The notes under the pieces were generated by a model. It ran no database searches, was not told the origin of the DNA, and saw only the letters and a list, made by a program, of their open reading frames with translations. Both the position numbers and the translations under genes were made by a program. Positions 1 to 8,018 of a stretch of 64,000 nucleotides of DNA are shown piece after piece (positions within the stretch are counted from its first letter, which is position 1; each line of letters begins with the position of its first letter). The DNA lies in the NCBI RefSeq assembly GCF_014650055.1, contig NZ_BMUF01000003.1, positions 124,001 through 188,000 of the forward strand. Reading direction: 5' to 3'. Source of the DNA: Streptomyces malachitofuscus. GTDB lineage: Bacteria; Actinomycetota; Actinomycetes; Streptomycetales; Streptomycetaceae.

Positions 1-201
1 GTGGCCGGGGAGGAGGGGGTCGCGGCCATGGCGGCCGGAGCCGCACAGGGCCGGGCGACCCCCATCACACCCCAGTGGAGCGCGGTCGAGGCGGACAACC
101 CGATCAAGGCGTACATGACGAAGGTGCTCACCGGCGCCGACCCGGCCACGGAGGCGAAGCGCGCCGCCCGCCGCATCACCGAGGCCCTGGCCTTCGACTA
201 G
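1..201 (+). CDS. C-terminal end of a sugar ABC transporter substrate-binding protein (partial)
   Basis: Only the last 66 codons are in the window; the frame is open to the left edge, so the true start lies upstream and the GTG at position 1 should not be read as a start. The tail, with an SAVEADNPIKAYM segment followed by a K/R/A-rich amphipathic helix ending in LAFD, resembles the C-terminus of family 1 extracellular solute-binding lipoproteins that feed sugar ABC importers. The stop codon TAG directly abuts a MITE-like repeat. Function is inferred from this tail alone; substrate is unknown. Confidence 0.55.
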   Translation: MAGEEGVAAMAAGAAQGRATPITPQWSAVEADNPIKAYMTKVLTGADPATEAKRAARRITEALAFD

Positions 202-280
202 GGCCTGTCGTTCGGATCACGCCGCAGACGCGGGGCGACGCACCGCCAGTTCCCTGCGACATGATCCAAACGACAGACCC
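201..280. repeat. MITE-like element, short copy (80 bp)
   Basis: The ends are an 18-bp inverted repeat: GGGCCTGTCGTTCGGATC at 201-218 and GATCCAAACGACAGACCC at 263-280, matching at 16 of 18 positions. It shares its left 36 bp and right about 44 bp with the 184-bp element at 29889-30072 and lacks roughly 104 bp of interior, so it looks like an internally deleted derivative. It lies between convergent genes and begins at the last base of the preceding TAG stop. No coding capacity. It could also act as a bidirectional hairpin terminator. Confidence 0.8.
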
Positions 281-307
281 CAGGGCCTGTCGGACGGCAC
301 GCCCGGA

Positions 308-1270
308 TCAGCGGGCGACGCTCAGCGACAGGGCGAACCGCCCCTCCTCGTCCGTCCACCACCGGGTGAGCTCCAGCCCGGCGGCCGACAGCTCCTCGCG
401 CACTCCTTCCTGCCGGAACTTCGCGGACACCTCGGTGCGCAGCTCCTCGTCCGCCGCGAAGTCCACGGCCAGTTCCAGGGCCGGGATCTTCACCGTCTGC
501 GCGGTAAGGGAGCGCAGCCGCATCTCGATCCATTCGTGCCGGGCGTCCCACAGCGCGACATGCGCGAAGGCGTCCGGATCGAAGTCGGCGCCCAGTTCGC
601 GGTTGATGACGTGCAGGACGTTCTTGTTGAACGCGGCCGTCACCCCGGCCGCGTCGTCGTACGCCCGGACCAGCACCCGCTCGTCCTTCACCAGGTCCGT
701 GCCCAGCAGCAGGGCGTCGCCCGGGGCCAGCAGGGCGCGGACGGAAGCGAGGAATGCGGCACGCTCGGCGGGCAGCAGATTGCCGATGGTGCCGCCGAGG
801 AACGCCACCAGCCGCGGGCCCGGGGTCCCGGGCAGCGTCAGCCGGGCGGTGAAGTCGGCGATGAGCGCGTGCACCTCAAGCCCCGGCCGCTCCGCGGCCA
901 GCGCCTGCCCGGCCTGCGTCAGGGCGCTCTGGCTGACGTCGACGGGGACATAGGTGTGCAGGCCGGTGAGCACGTCGATCAGATACCGGGTCTTCTCCGA
1001 GGAGCCCGAACCCAGTTCGACCAGGGTGCGGGCACCGGACGCCTCGGCGATCTCCCCGGCGCGGGCGCGCAGGATCTCGCGCTCGGCGCGGGTCGGGTAG
1101 TACTCGGGCAGGCCGGTGATCTCCTCGAACAGCTCGCTGCCGCGGGCGTCGTAGAACCACTTCGGCGGCAGCGTCTTGGGGCTGCCCGTCAGGCCCTCGT
1201 GGACGTCGGCGCGCAGGGCGGCGTCGGTGGTGTCCTCGGGCAGGGTGCGGGTGAGACGGAACGGACTCAC
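308..1270 (-). CDS. egtD: EgtD, L-histidine N-alpha-methyltransferase
   Basis: Trimethylates L-histidine to hercynine with three S-adenosylmethionine, the first step of ergothioneine synthesis. The 320-aa product has the family N-terminal block WFYDARGSELFEEITGLPEYYPTR at about residues 38-61, shown here as WFYDARGS and EYYPTR, and the SAM-binding loop ELGSGSSEKTR at 85-95. Length matches the family (about 320 aa). The start is GTG at 1270, which overlaps the egtC stop as GTGA, so translation is probably coupled. It is the last gene of the egtABCD run; egtE does not follow. A hairpin-forming MITE-like repeat lies just downstream. Confidence 0.93.
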   Translation of the reverse strand: MSPFRLTRTLPEDTTDAALRADVHEGLTGSPKTLPPKWFYDARGSELFEEITGLPEYYPTRAEREILRARAGEIAEASGARTLVELGSGSSEKTRYLIDVLTGLHTYVPVDVSQSALTQAGQALAAERPGLEVHALIADFTARLTLPGTPGPRLVAFLGGTIGNLLPAERAAFLASVRALLAPGDALLLGTDLVKDERVLVRAYDDAAGVTAAFNKNVLHVINRELGADFDPDAFAHVALWDARHEWIEMRLRSLTAQTVKIPALELAVDFAADEELRTEVSAKFRQEGVREELSAAGLELTRWWTDEEGRFALSLSVAR

Positions 1271-2070
1271 GTGAGGGGCTCCCTCGAAGGTACGGGTGCG
1301 TCGGCGGACGTCAGGCGGTCGCCGGGCTCCTTGAGCGGGGTCAGCAGGACGTCCGTACCCCTCGCCGCGAGCAGCGTACGGTCGGGGACCTCGCACCAGT
1401 GCGGATCGTCGTCGTAGGGCTCGGAGGCCACGACGGTGCCGCCGCCGGCCCGGGCGAGGTACCACAGCGTGTCGCCCCAGGCGGTCGCGGTGACGGTGTC
1501 ACCGCCTGTGAGCAGCAGGTTGAGCCGGGCCCCCGGGGCCGCCTCGGCGACCTCCAGGACGGTGTCGGCGAGTGCCTGGCCCTCGTCGTCGCCGGCCCGC
1601 AGCCGGGCCAGCACCAGCGCCCACACGAACGCGGAGTCGTTGCGGGCCTCCAGCGACAGCACGTCCTCGGCGGACAGGGACGCGACCAGCGGCGCGAGTG
1701 AGCCCGGCCAGCCCGGCACCGCGCCGTTGTGGCTGAACAGCCAGGTCCCGGCCGCGAACGGGGCCGCCGCCGCCTCGGCGTCGGCACCGGACAGCGTCGC
1801 GTCCCGTACGGCGGCGAGCAGGGCCCGGGTGCGTACGACACGGGCCAGATCCGCGAACGACAGATCCGCCCAGACGGGCCCGGCCCGCCGGTACCGGGCC
1901 GGCACCGGATCGCCCTGCGCGTACCAGCCCACACCGAAGCCGTCCGCGTTGACCGTCCCGTACCGCTGCCGCCGGGGCGCCCAGGACTGCCGGTACAGGC
2001 CGTGCGGCGGCCGCACGAGCAGCTCGCCCAGCGGCTCCTCGGGTCCCACGTAGGCCACATGACGGCACAT
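1267..2070 (-). CDS. egtC: EgtC, gamma-glutamyl hercynylcysteine sulfoxide amidohydrolase
   Basis: Class II (Ntn-type) glutamine amidotransferase-like hydrolase that removes the gamma-glutamyl group from gamma-glutamyl-hercynylcysteine sulfoxide. The 267-aa product begins MCRHVAYVG, giving the catalytic Cys2 exposed after loss of Met1. The segments NADGFGVGWYA and LFSHNGAVPGW are typical of the fold. The ATG at 2070 shares one base with the egtB stop (TGATG), and its own stop overlaps the egtD start. The cluster position between egtB and egtD makes the assignment firm; an orphan GATase class II enzyme is the only alternative. Confidence 0.93.
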   Translation of the reverse strand: MCRHVAYVGPEEPLGELLVRPPHGLYRQSWAPRRQRYGTVNADGFGVGWYAQGDPVPARYRRAGPVWADLSFADLARVVRTRALLAAVRDATLSGADAEAAAAPFAAGTWLFSHNGAVPGWPGSLAPLVASLSAEDVLSLEARNDSAFVWALVLARLRAGDDEGQALADTVLEVAEAAPGARLNLLLTGGDTVTATAWGDTLWYLARAGGGTVVASEPYDDDPHWCEVPDRTLLAARGTDVLLTPLKEPGDRLTSADAPVPSREPLT

Positions 2071-3386
2071 CAGACGGCCTCCGAGCGCGCGGTGCGGAAC
2101 CCGGAGAAGATCTGCCGCCGGATCGGGTGGTCCCAGTTGCGGAAGGTGCCCCGGCAGGCCACCGGGTCCACGGCGAACGAACCGCCGCGCAGCACCTTGT
2201 ACTGCGGCCCGAAGAACACCTCCGAGTACTCCTTGTACGGGAACGCCCGGAAGCCGGGGTACGGGGCGAAGTCGCTCGACGTCCACTCCCACACGTCACC
2301 GATCAGCTGCCGCACGCCCAGCGGCGACTCCCCGGCCGGATAGCTCCCGGCGGGCGCCGGACGCAGGTGCCGCTGGCCGAGGTTGGCGTGCTCGGGGCCC
2401 GGATCTGCGTCGCCCCACGGGTAGCGCATCGACCGGTCACCGGCCGGGTCGTACCGGGCGGCCTTCTCCCACTCCGCCTCGGTGGGCAGCCGGCGCCCGG
2501 CCCAGCGGGCGTAGGCGTCGGCCTCGTACCAGCACACGTGCAGCACCGGCTCGTCGGGCGGCACGACCTCCATGACGCCGAACCGGCGCCGCAGCCACTG
2601 CCCGCCGTCCCGGCGCCAGAACAGCGGCGCGGTCAGGGAGTTGCGGCGCACGTGGGCCCATCCCTCGGCGGTCCACCAGCGGGGCTCGTCGTAGCCGCCG
2701 TCCTCGATGAACGCCTGGTACGCGGCGTTCGTCACCGGAGTGGTGTCGATGCGGAACGGTGCCACCTCCCGCCGGTGCGCGGGCCGTTCGTTGTCCAGCG
2801 CCCAGGGCTCGTCCGAGGTGCCCATGGTGAACGGGCCGCCCGGCACGAGCACCTCGGACGGGCCCGTGAACAGCGGCGCCGGCTCCGGGTCCGGCGCGGT
2901 CAGGGCCTGCGGGCCCCGGCGGAGCTGATGGGTGATCAGCATGGTCTCGTCGTGCTGTTGCTCGTGCTGCGCGATCATTCCGAAGGCGAAGCCCGCCTCC
3001 GTCAGCCGCGTCCCGTCGAACGCGGTGGCCTCCAGCACGTCCAGCGCCCGGCCGCGCACGTCGGCGGCGTACCTGCGGGCCTCTCCCGGCGGCAGCAGCG
3101 GCAGGCTCGGACGTTCCGCACGCGGGTGCTCGAAGGCGTCGTACAGACCGTCTATCTCGGGCCGCAGCGCCTCCTGGCCGGCGACGGCCCGCAACAGCCA
3201 CTGCTCCTCCTGGTTGCCGATATGGGCGAGGTCCCACACCAGCGGCGACATCAACGGCGAGTGCTGCGCGGTCAGTTCGGGCTCCTCCACACAGCTCGTG
3301 AGCAGCGTGGTGCGGTCCCGTGCGGTGATCAGCGAGGCGACCGCGCGCTCGCGCAGGGCTTCGGCGTCGAGGGCGGGGTCGGTCAT
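2070..3386 (-). CDS. egtB: EgtB, hercynine oxygenase (sulfoxide synthase)
   Basis: Non-haem iron enzyme that uses O2 to join hercynine to gamma-glutamylcysteine, forming the C-S bond and sulfoxide. The 438-aa protein has an N-terminal DinB_2 four-helix domain and a C-terminal FGE-sulfatase domain. The iron ligands are visible: His55 in DLAHIGNQEE, then the HxxxHxE motif as HEQQHDE with His141 and His145. The FGE part contains PTEAEWEKAAR and GDVWEWTSS. Its ATG overlaps the egtA stop as ATGA, and its stop shares a base with egtC. Use of gamma-glutamylcysteine rather than cysteine is inferred from the presence of egtA and egtC. Confidence 0.95.
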   Translation of the reverse strand: MTDPALDAEALRERAVASLITARDRTTLLTSCVEEPELTAQHSPLMSPLVWDLAHIGNQEEQWLLRAVAGQEALRPEIDGLYDAFEHPRAERPSLPLLPPGEARRYAADVRGRALDVLEATAFDGTRLTEAGFAFGMIAQHEQQHDETMLITHQLRRGPQALTAPDPEPAPLFTGPSEVLVPGGPFTMGTSDEPWALDNERPAHRREVAPFRIDTTPVTNAAYQAFIEDGGYDEPRWWTAEGWAHVRRNSLTAPLFWRRDGGQWLRRRFGVMEVVPPDEPVLHVCWYEADAYARWAGRRLPTEAEWEKAARYDPAGDRSMRYPWGDADPGPEHANLGQRHLRPAPAGSYPAGESPLGVRQLIGDVWEWTSSDFAPYPGFRAFPYKEYSEVFFGPQYKVLRGGSFAVDPVACRGTFRNWDHPIRRQIFSGFRTARSEAV

Positions 3387-4705
3387 GAGGGGGTGTCCTT
3401 CCCGTGCGTGGTCGTGGTGCGGGGGTGCGCGGCGCGGGCCGCCGTCCGCAGCTCGTCGAGCGTGTCGTCGGCCGGGCAGCGGCCGCGGGCGACGTAGCGG
3501 TCCCGGTACTCCTCGACGGCGTCGACGACCTCGGTGCTCGCGCCGAGCCGGGGGAGTGCGCGCAGCGCCGCTTCGAAGCAGGCGGCGGCCACGTCCCGCA
3601 ACTCCGGATCGGCCGGTCCGACCCGGGCCGCGTCCCGCCAGAGCGGGTTGTGCGGTGCCGGCATGCCGTGCGTCCGCTCGGCCAGCGGCTTCACCGTCCG
3701 GTAGGCGGTCTCGGTGGCCTCGGGGTCGTCGAACAGCGCCGCCGTCACGGCCAGCGGCACGATCCAGCCGTCGTCGCCGGGCTGCGCGTCGATCATGCGC
3801 AGCTCCAGATGGCCGCGCGGTCTGACCGGCGGGAACAGCGTGGTCACGTGGTAGTCGAGGTCCTCCCGGGTGGGCGGCCGCGGCGTCCCGGACCTGGTCC
3901 ACTCCCGGAAGGTCAGCCCCTGAGGCACCTCCCACGGCCCGTCCCCGTCCCGTACGCACATGACGGGCGCGTCCAGCACATGCCGGGCCCAGGCGCCGCG
4001 CGGGTCGGCGTCCAGCAGGGGGCCGCCCGCCCGGCCGGTGCCGATCTGCGTCCAGCGCAGTTGGCGCGTGGACAGCCAGCCCGTCGGCCGGCCGCCGGCG
4101 ACGGGGGAGTTGGCGAACGCGGCGACCAGGACCGCGCCCAGCTGGTGCGCCAGCCACCAGCGCCGCACATGGCCGAGGGGTCCGGGCTCCTCGTACCCGG
4201 CGTCCACGCACACCTGCACGGAGGCGGAGGTGCACATCATGGCGCGGCCGGCCGGGCCGGTGCGGTCGAGACAGGCTTCCATGGCGTCGTAGCGCGGTTC
4301 GCGCAGGAAGCGGCGGGCTGTGTGCCAGGGGTCGTGGCCGAGGCCCACGAGGGCCAGTCCGTCCCGGCGCAGCACCGCGCGGACGGCGTCGAGATCGGCG
4401 GATACGGTACCGACGCACTCCATCAGGGAGGCGGCGGGCGGCGAGCTCAGCTCCAGCTGGCCGCCGGGCTCGATGGTGAGCGCCGACCTCAGGGGCACGG
4501 TCCGCAGAGCGGCGTAGGCCGCTTCGAGTCGTTCGGGTGACACGGGGAGCCGCGGGTCCCGCAGCTCGTGGACGAGCCATTCCACCTCGACCCCGAGGCG
4601 GCGCGGCGGTCCGGTCTTGAAGCAGATGCCCCGCACCAGGGCGTCCACCTCGGTCTCCGTGATGGCGGGGTGCGGCTGCGTACAGCCACCTGCCGAATCG
4701 GACAT
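3383..4705 (-). CDS. egtA: EgtA, glutamate-cysteine ligase
   Basis: ATP-dependent ligase of the GCS2 family that makes gamma-glutamylcysteine, the sulfur donor for EgtB. The product is 440 aa; the segments GVEVEWLVH, IEPGGQLELSSPP and LELRMIDAQPGDDGW are characteristic of the actinobacterial EgtA group. I chose ATG 4705 because the reverse strand has CAGGAGGATC just upstream, a strong ribosome site with proper spacing; an ATG about 10 codons upstream lacks one. First gene of the four-gene coupled operon, so the operon promoter should lie in 4706-4941. Confidence 0.93.
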   Translation of the reverse strand: MSDSAGGCTQPHPAITETEVDALVRGICFKTGPPRRLGVEVEWLVHELRDPRLPVSPERLEAAYAALRTVPLRSALTIEPGGQLELSSPPAASLMECVGTVSADLDAVRAVLRRDGLALVGLGHDPWHTARRFLREPRYDAMEACLDRTGPAGRAMMCTSASVQVCVDAGYEEPGPLGHVRRWWLAHQLGAVLVAAFANSPVAGGRPTGWLSTRQLRWTQIGTGRAGGPLLDADPRGAWARHVLDAPVMCVRDGDGPWEVPQGLTFREWTRSGTPRPPTREDLDYHVTTLFPPVRPRGHLELRMIDAQPGDDGWIVPLAVTAALFDDPEATETAYRTVKPLAERTHGMPAPHNPLWRDAARVGPADPELRDVAAACFEAALRALPRLGASTEVVDAVEEYRDRYVARGRCPADDTLDELRTAARAAHPRTTTTHGKDTPS

Positions 4706-5004
4706 GTCGGGATCCTCCTGAGATTCCACCATGTCGCCGGCCCGGAGGTTCCACGCTCCCGGCCGACAGCAACTCGTCCACCCAAAACCTTCGCGCCGCC
4801 CGGCACAAGGGCGCCTGGCGGGGCGTCCCGGTTCGGTAATCCTTTCCTGAGCCTGTCGCCGGGGGTTTCCCGCCTGCCGTCCGGGCCCGCCGAGCGGGCG
4901 GAAACTCCGTTGCGCCGCATCACCAGCATCACCCACGATGCGTGCATGAGCACGACGAGGGGGAACGCGCGGTGCGCGGTCACGGCGGCTACGGGGGTGG
5001 CGCC
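4706..5004. promoter_or_regulatory. Divergent intergenic region between egtA and the PARG-like gene
   Basis: About 300 bp between divergently transcribed genes; it must hold the egt promoter and that of the gene at 5005. I see the egtA ribosome site but no convincing -35/-10 pair or palindrome. A 20-codon open frame (4946-5008, beginning MSTTRGNARC) ends in a TGA that overlaps the GTG at 5005; it has no clear ribosome site of its own. Confidence 0.4.
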
Positions 5005-5880
5005 GTGAGCGCGCGTCTGCGGGGGATCGCCCGCGAGACCGAGCAGATCGTCGCGTCCGGCGTCTACCGGGCGCCCGCCGGGCACGAGGTGTCCGTCGCG
5101 GCGGCGATCGGGGCCGCGGCCGACGGAACGCGCGTGTTCGGGCCGGACCCGGTCCCGGTTCCGGCCTTCCGTCCGGTGGAGACTCGGTTCGAGGTCACCG
5201 GGGAGAGCAGCCTTCAGGCCGCCCGGCGGCTCGAGGGCCCCGTGGCCGTCCTGAACTTCGCCTCCGCCCGCAATCCCGGCGGCGGCTACCTCAACGGCGC
5301 GCAGGCCCAGGAGGAGGCCCTGTGCCGCTCCTCCGCGCTCCACACCTGCCTGCTGCGTGCCCCGGGTTACTACGACCACCACCGCACCCACCGTGACCCG
5401 TTCTACTCCGACCGGGTGATCCACTCACCGGCGGTGCCCGTCTTCCGTGACGACCGCGGCCGCCTCCTGGACGAGCCGTTCACGGCCGGTTTCCTCACCT
5501 CGCCCGCGCCCAACGCCGGCGTGATCCTCCGATCGGCGCCGGAACGCGCGCCGGAGGTGCCGGGGGTCCTGCGGGTACGGGCCGAACGGGTGCTGGAGAC
5601 CGCGGCCGCCCACGGCTACCGGCGGCTGGTGCTGGGCGCCTGGGGCTGCGGGGTGTTCCGCAACGACCCGGCTCACGTGGCAGCGGCGTTCCGGGCCCTT
5701 ATGGAGCCGGGCGGGCGTTTCGCGGGGGCCTTCGCGCACGTCGTCTTCGGCATCCTGGACCGCACCCGTGACCGCGCGGTCCGCGCTGCCTTCGAGCGGG
5801 GGTTCGCGGACCTGCTGTCCGGGCCGGCGGCGATCAGCTCCAGCCGTACCGCTCCCGCAGCCGCTGACGTACGAGGTTGA
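5005..5880 (+). CDS. TIGR02452 family protein, bacterial-type PARG / macro-like fold
   Basis: Belongs to the microbial-type poly(ADP-ribose) glycohydrolase family (formerly DUF2263), which hydrolyses ADP-ribose polymers or related conjugates. In the 291-aa product the PARG signature GGG-X6-8-QEE is present as GGGYLNGAQAQEE at residues 92-104, within NFASARNPGGGYL. The downstream segments SPAVPVFR and LGAWGCGVFRNDP also fit the family. GTG 5005 is preferred over the in-frame ATG 4942 because ACGGGGG lies at a suitable distance and the family N-terminus begins R-x-I-A-R-E-T. The last 47 bp overlap the 3' end of the convergent PemK-like gene. Physiological substrate is unknown. Confidence 0.85.
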   Translation: MSARLRGIARETEQIVASGVYRAPAGHEVSVAAAIGAAADGTRVFGPDPVPVPAFRPVETRFEVTGESSLQAARRLEGPVAVLNFASARNPGGGYLNGAQAQEEALCRSSALHTCLLRAPGYYDHHRTHRDPFYSDRVIHSPAVPVFRDDRGRLLDEPFTAGFLTSPAPNAGVILRSAPERAPEVPGVLRVRAERVLETAAAHGYRRLVLGAWGCGVFRNDPAHVAAAFRALMEPGGRFAGAFAHVVFGILDRTRDRAVRAAFERGFADLLSGPAAISSSRTAPAAADVRG

Positions 5881-6322
5881 ACCGCATCCGGTCCAGGGCG
5901 CACGCCTCCCGGCGCATGCCCTCCTCGTGCAGCCGCAGCACCCGGGCCACGTCCACCCATGAGTCGCGGCCGGCCCGGTCCCACGGCCCGCTGCCGATCG
6001 GCACCCACTCCCGGGCATCTCTTCCCCCGCCCGCCGGCCCGGCGGAGGGCCGCTTGCTGGACAGCTGCACCGCGAGGAACGTTCCGCCCGCCTCCCGGGC
6101 GACGACCAGCACCGGACGGTCCTTGCCCCGGCCGTCGTTCTCCTCGTAGGGCACCCAGGTCCAGACGATCTCCCCGGGGTCGGGGTCGCCGTCGTGCGCG
6201 GGGGAGTACTCGGTGCGCACCCGGCCCACCTCACCGGGCGTGGCCTCGACGGTGGCGGTGGGGCCGTGGCGGCCCGGGGCGTTCTCAGGGCTGTAGGCGG
6301 TCACAGGCGTACCGTACGGCAC
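5834..6322 (-). CDS. PemK/MazF-like toxin-family protein
   Basis: The 162-aa product carries a PemK/MazF-like segment: GEIVWTWVPYEENDGRGKDRPVLVV followed by LAVQLSSKRP, shown here as PGEIVWTWVPYEE and KDRPVLVVA. In this family GEIVW and the PVLVV strand form the RNase fold. There is an extra N-terminal portion of about 45 residues. No small antitoxin gene lies upstream or downstream in either phase, so it is either a solitary toxin homologue or a diverged non-toxic protein, as is common in Streptomyces. Its 3' end overlaps the PARG-like gene by 47 bp on the opposite strand. RNase activity is not proven by the sequence. Confidence 0.75.
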   Translation of the reverse strand: MPYGTPVTAYSPENAPGRHGPTATVEATPGEVGRVRTEYSPAHDGDPDPGEIVWTWVPYEENDGRGKDRPVLVVAREAGGTFLAVQLSSKRPSAGPAGGGRDAREWVPIGSGPWDRAGRDSWVDVARVLRLHEEGMRREACALDRMRFNLVRQRLRERYGWS

Positions 6323-6361
6323 ACCCGTGACACGTCGGCCGGAGCCCTCGCGAGCGGCGGT

Positions 6362-6778
6362 TCAGCCGGGCACGCCCGTGAGTTCGCGGCCCGTCACCAT
6401 CTCGGCGTCGATCCTGACGAACACGCCGTCGTGCATCGGCAGCCAGGACCCGGGGCCGGTCCGCAGCAGACGCTCGTGCTCCGCCGGGTCCGTGACCACG
6501 GCCGCGCGGCCCGTGACGACCACGCTCCAGCCGGCCCGGCGCTCGGCGTGGAAGTCGTCGGCCTCGAACGCGACCACCACACCGTCGATCGCCCGCACCA
6601 GATCGGAGACGGCGGAGGTGCGCAGCACCACGGCGGAGTCGGTGTCCAGGGAGAAGTTGACGGGCAGGACCGCGGGCAGCGCCTGCCGGGTGTAGACGAC
6701 GCGACCGACCGGCGCCTTGGTCAGCAGGCGCAGGCACTCCTGCCGGTCGAGCGCGCGGAAGCCATCGCTGTGGATCAT
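6362..6778 (-). CDS. Pyridoxamine 5'-phosphate oxidase family protein (FMN split barrel)
   Basis: Small 138-aa flavin-binding split-barrel protein of the actinobacterial PPOX type; such proteins bind FMN or F420 and act in redox or nitroreductase-like roles. The pattern L-x-x-A-P-V-G-R-V-V-Y-T-R with AVLPVNFSLD, then VAFEADDFHAERRAGWSVVVTGRA, is typical. ATG 6778 starts the conserved IHSDGFRALDRQECL segment. It is flanked by short intergenic spaces and seems monocistronic. In dormancy regulons of actinobacteria such genes are common, but no specific regulatory site was recognised here. Confidence 0.8.
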   Translation of the reverse strand: MIHSDGFRALDRQECLRLLTKAPVGRVVYTRQALPAVLPVNFSLDTDSAVVLRTSAVSDLVRAIDGVVVAFEADDFHAERRAGWSVVVTGRAAVVTDPAEHERLLRTGPGSWLPMHDGVFVRIDAEMVTGRELTGVPG

Positions 6779-6810
6779 TCGTCCATGGTCGGCGACCGCA
6801 CCCGGCGGTG

Positions 6811-7278
6811 CTAGGGCCGGACGGCCCTGATGGCCGCCGGGACGGGCAGCCCGCCCCGGTCGGCGAGCGCGCCGAGGAAGGCGCCGGCCGGACGGCCGTC
6901 CCCGGCGGTGCCGTACACCTCGAAACCGCTCAGACCCAGAGGGTGGGAGCTGGAGCGGCGGAGGGACGTCATCCGCACCCAGCGGCCCCTGACCGGGTGG
7001 ACCGGCTGGATGTTCACCACCCCTCCGGTTCCGGCGATGGTGCGGTAGACGCTCTTCCACTCGGAGTGGTCGGTGCTGGCCTCGACGACGAACTCGAGCG
7101 GGTAGCTGGACCGGATCTGCTTGGCGGTCGTGCCGCTGTACGGGTCGCCCGTGGCGGGCGGTGTGAACAGCGGGTCGCTCGCGTCGCCCTCGAAGGTCAG
7201 GCGGATCCAGTCGATCCCGCAGACGGCCTCCAGGTCGACCGAGATCCACTGCGGATCGTCCGTCCGTGGTTCCTTCAT
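6811..7278 (-). pseudogene. Discoidin (F5/8 type C) domain fragment, probable remnant of a secreted glycosidase
   Basis: The 155-aa frame encodes an almost complete F5/8C carbohydrate-binding domain (DPQWISVDLEAVCGIDWIRL, then YPLEFVVEASTD, VYRT, and VRGRWVRMTS; each shown in part) and nothing else. It starts abruptly inside the domain, has no signal peptide, and its ATG lacks a good ribosome site. F5/8C modules normally sit at the C-terminus of large exported glycoside hydrolases. A LacI-type operator (7351-7364) lies just upstream in the right orientation for the promoter of such an enzyme, which suggests that an internal deletion removed the catalytic part. It could instead be expressed as a short binding protein. 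Confidence 0.6.
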
Positions 7279-7350
7279 GAGCGTGATGTCCCATCAGAAA
7301 GCAGCGGCGCGAGCCGGAACCGCCTCGCCCGCCCGTGGTGCCGAACAGTA

Positions 7351-7364
7351 TGACAACGTTGCCA
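7351..7364. promoter_or_regulatory. LacI-family-type operator palindrome
   Basis: TGACAACGTTGCCA is a 14-bp near-perfect palindrome centred on AACGTT with one mismatched pair. This TGACAACGTTGTCA-like shape is common for LacI-family regulators of sugar genes in Streptomyces (general knowledge). It lies 73 bp upstream of the discoidin fragment and 81 bp upstream of the isochorismatase gene on the other strand. No regulator gene is adjacent. Confidence 0.55.
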
Positions 7365-7444
7365 AAGGCTGTGACGCGAGAAGTCTTCTGTCAAGTGCCG
7401 AGCCGCGATGTCTGACTCGCCTTTGCAGGTGGAACCCTGGTGGC

Positions 7445-7981
7445 ATGGGCAGGACCGCGCTGATCGTCATCGACATGATCAACACCTACGACCACCCGGA
7501 CGCCGAGCTGTTGCTGCCGTCCGCCGAGTCGGTCGTACCCGTCGTCTCGGCCCTGCTGGAACGGGCGCGGCGGCGGCACGTGCCGGTCATCTACGTCAAC
7601 GACAACTTCGGTGAGTGGCGCTCCCATCACGGGGAGCTGCTCGACAAGGCGCTGGCGGGACCGCATGCCCACCTCGTGGAGCCGTTGCGGCCGGACGACT
7701 CCGCCCTGTTCGTCGTCAAGGCCCGGCACTCGATCTTCTTCGAGACCCCGCTGGGCTATCTGCTCGCCCAGCAGGGCATCGACCGGCTGGTGCTGTGCGG
7801 CCAGGTGACGGAGCAGTGCGTCCTGTACTCCTCCCTCGACGCGCACATCCGGCACCTCGACGTGATCGTCCCGAGGGACGCGGTCGCCCATATGCACGCC
7901 GATCTCGCGGACGCCGCGCTGCGGATGATGGAACGCAACATGGGGGCGCGGGTGTGCGACAGCGACGAACTGTGGGACTGA
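7445..7981 (+). CDS. Isochorismatase-like cysteine hydrolase
   Basis: The 178-aa product is a single isochorismatase-fold domain. The catalytic triad is visible: Asp10 in TALIVIDMINTYD, Lys92 in VVKARHSIFF, and nucleophile Cys125 in GQVTEQCVLYS. The family includes nicotinamidases, N-carbamoyl hydrolases and isochorismatases; the Q-V-T-E-Q-C context does not pick one, and no neighbouring pathway genes help. Start ATG 7445 begins the first beta strand directly, as usual. It appears to be transcribed with the nucleotidyltransferase 37 bp downstream. Confidence 0.85.
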   Translation: MGRTALIVIDMINTYDHPDAELLLPSAESVVPVVSALLERARRRHVPVIYVNDNFGEWRSHHGELLDKALAGPHAHLVEPLRPDDSALFVVKARHSIFFETPLGYLLAQQGIDRLVLCGQVTEQCVLYSSLDAHIRHLDVIVPRDAVAHMHADLADAALRMMERNMGARVCDSDELWD

Positions 7982-8018
7982 CGCCCGCGGGGCGGTGCCG
8001 AGGGCCGACACTGGCCCC

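Noticed and set aside
283..293. Third copy of the MITE end (GGGCCTGTCGG)
   Set aside because: Only ten bases match the repeat end and there is no inverted partner; could be chance.
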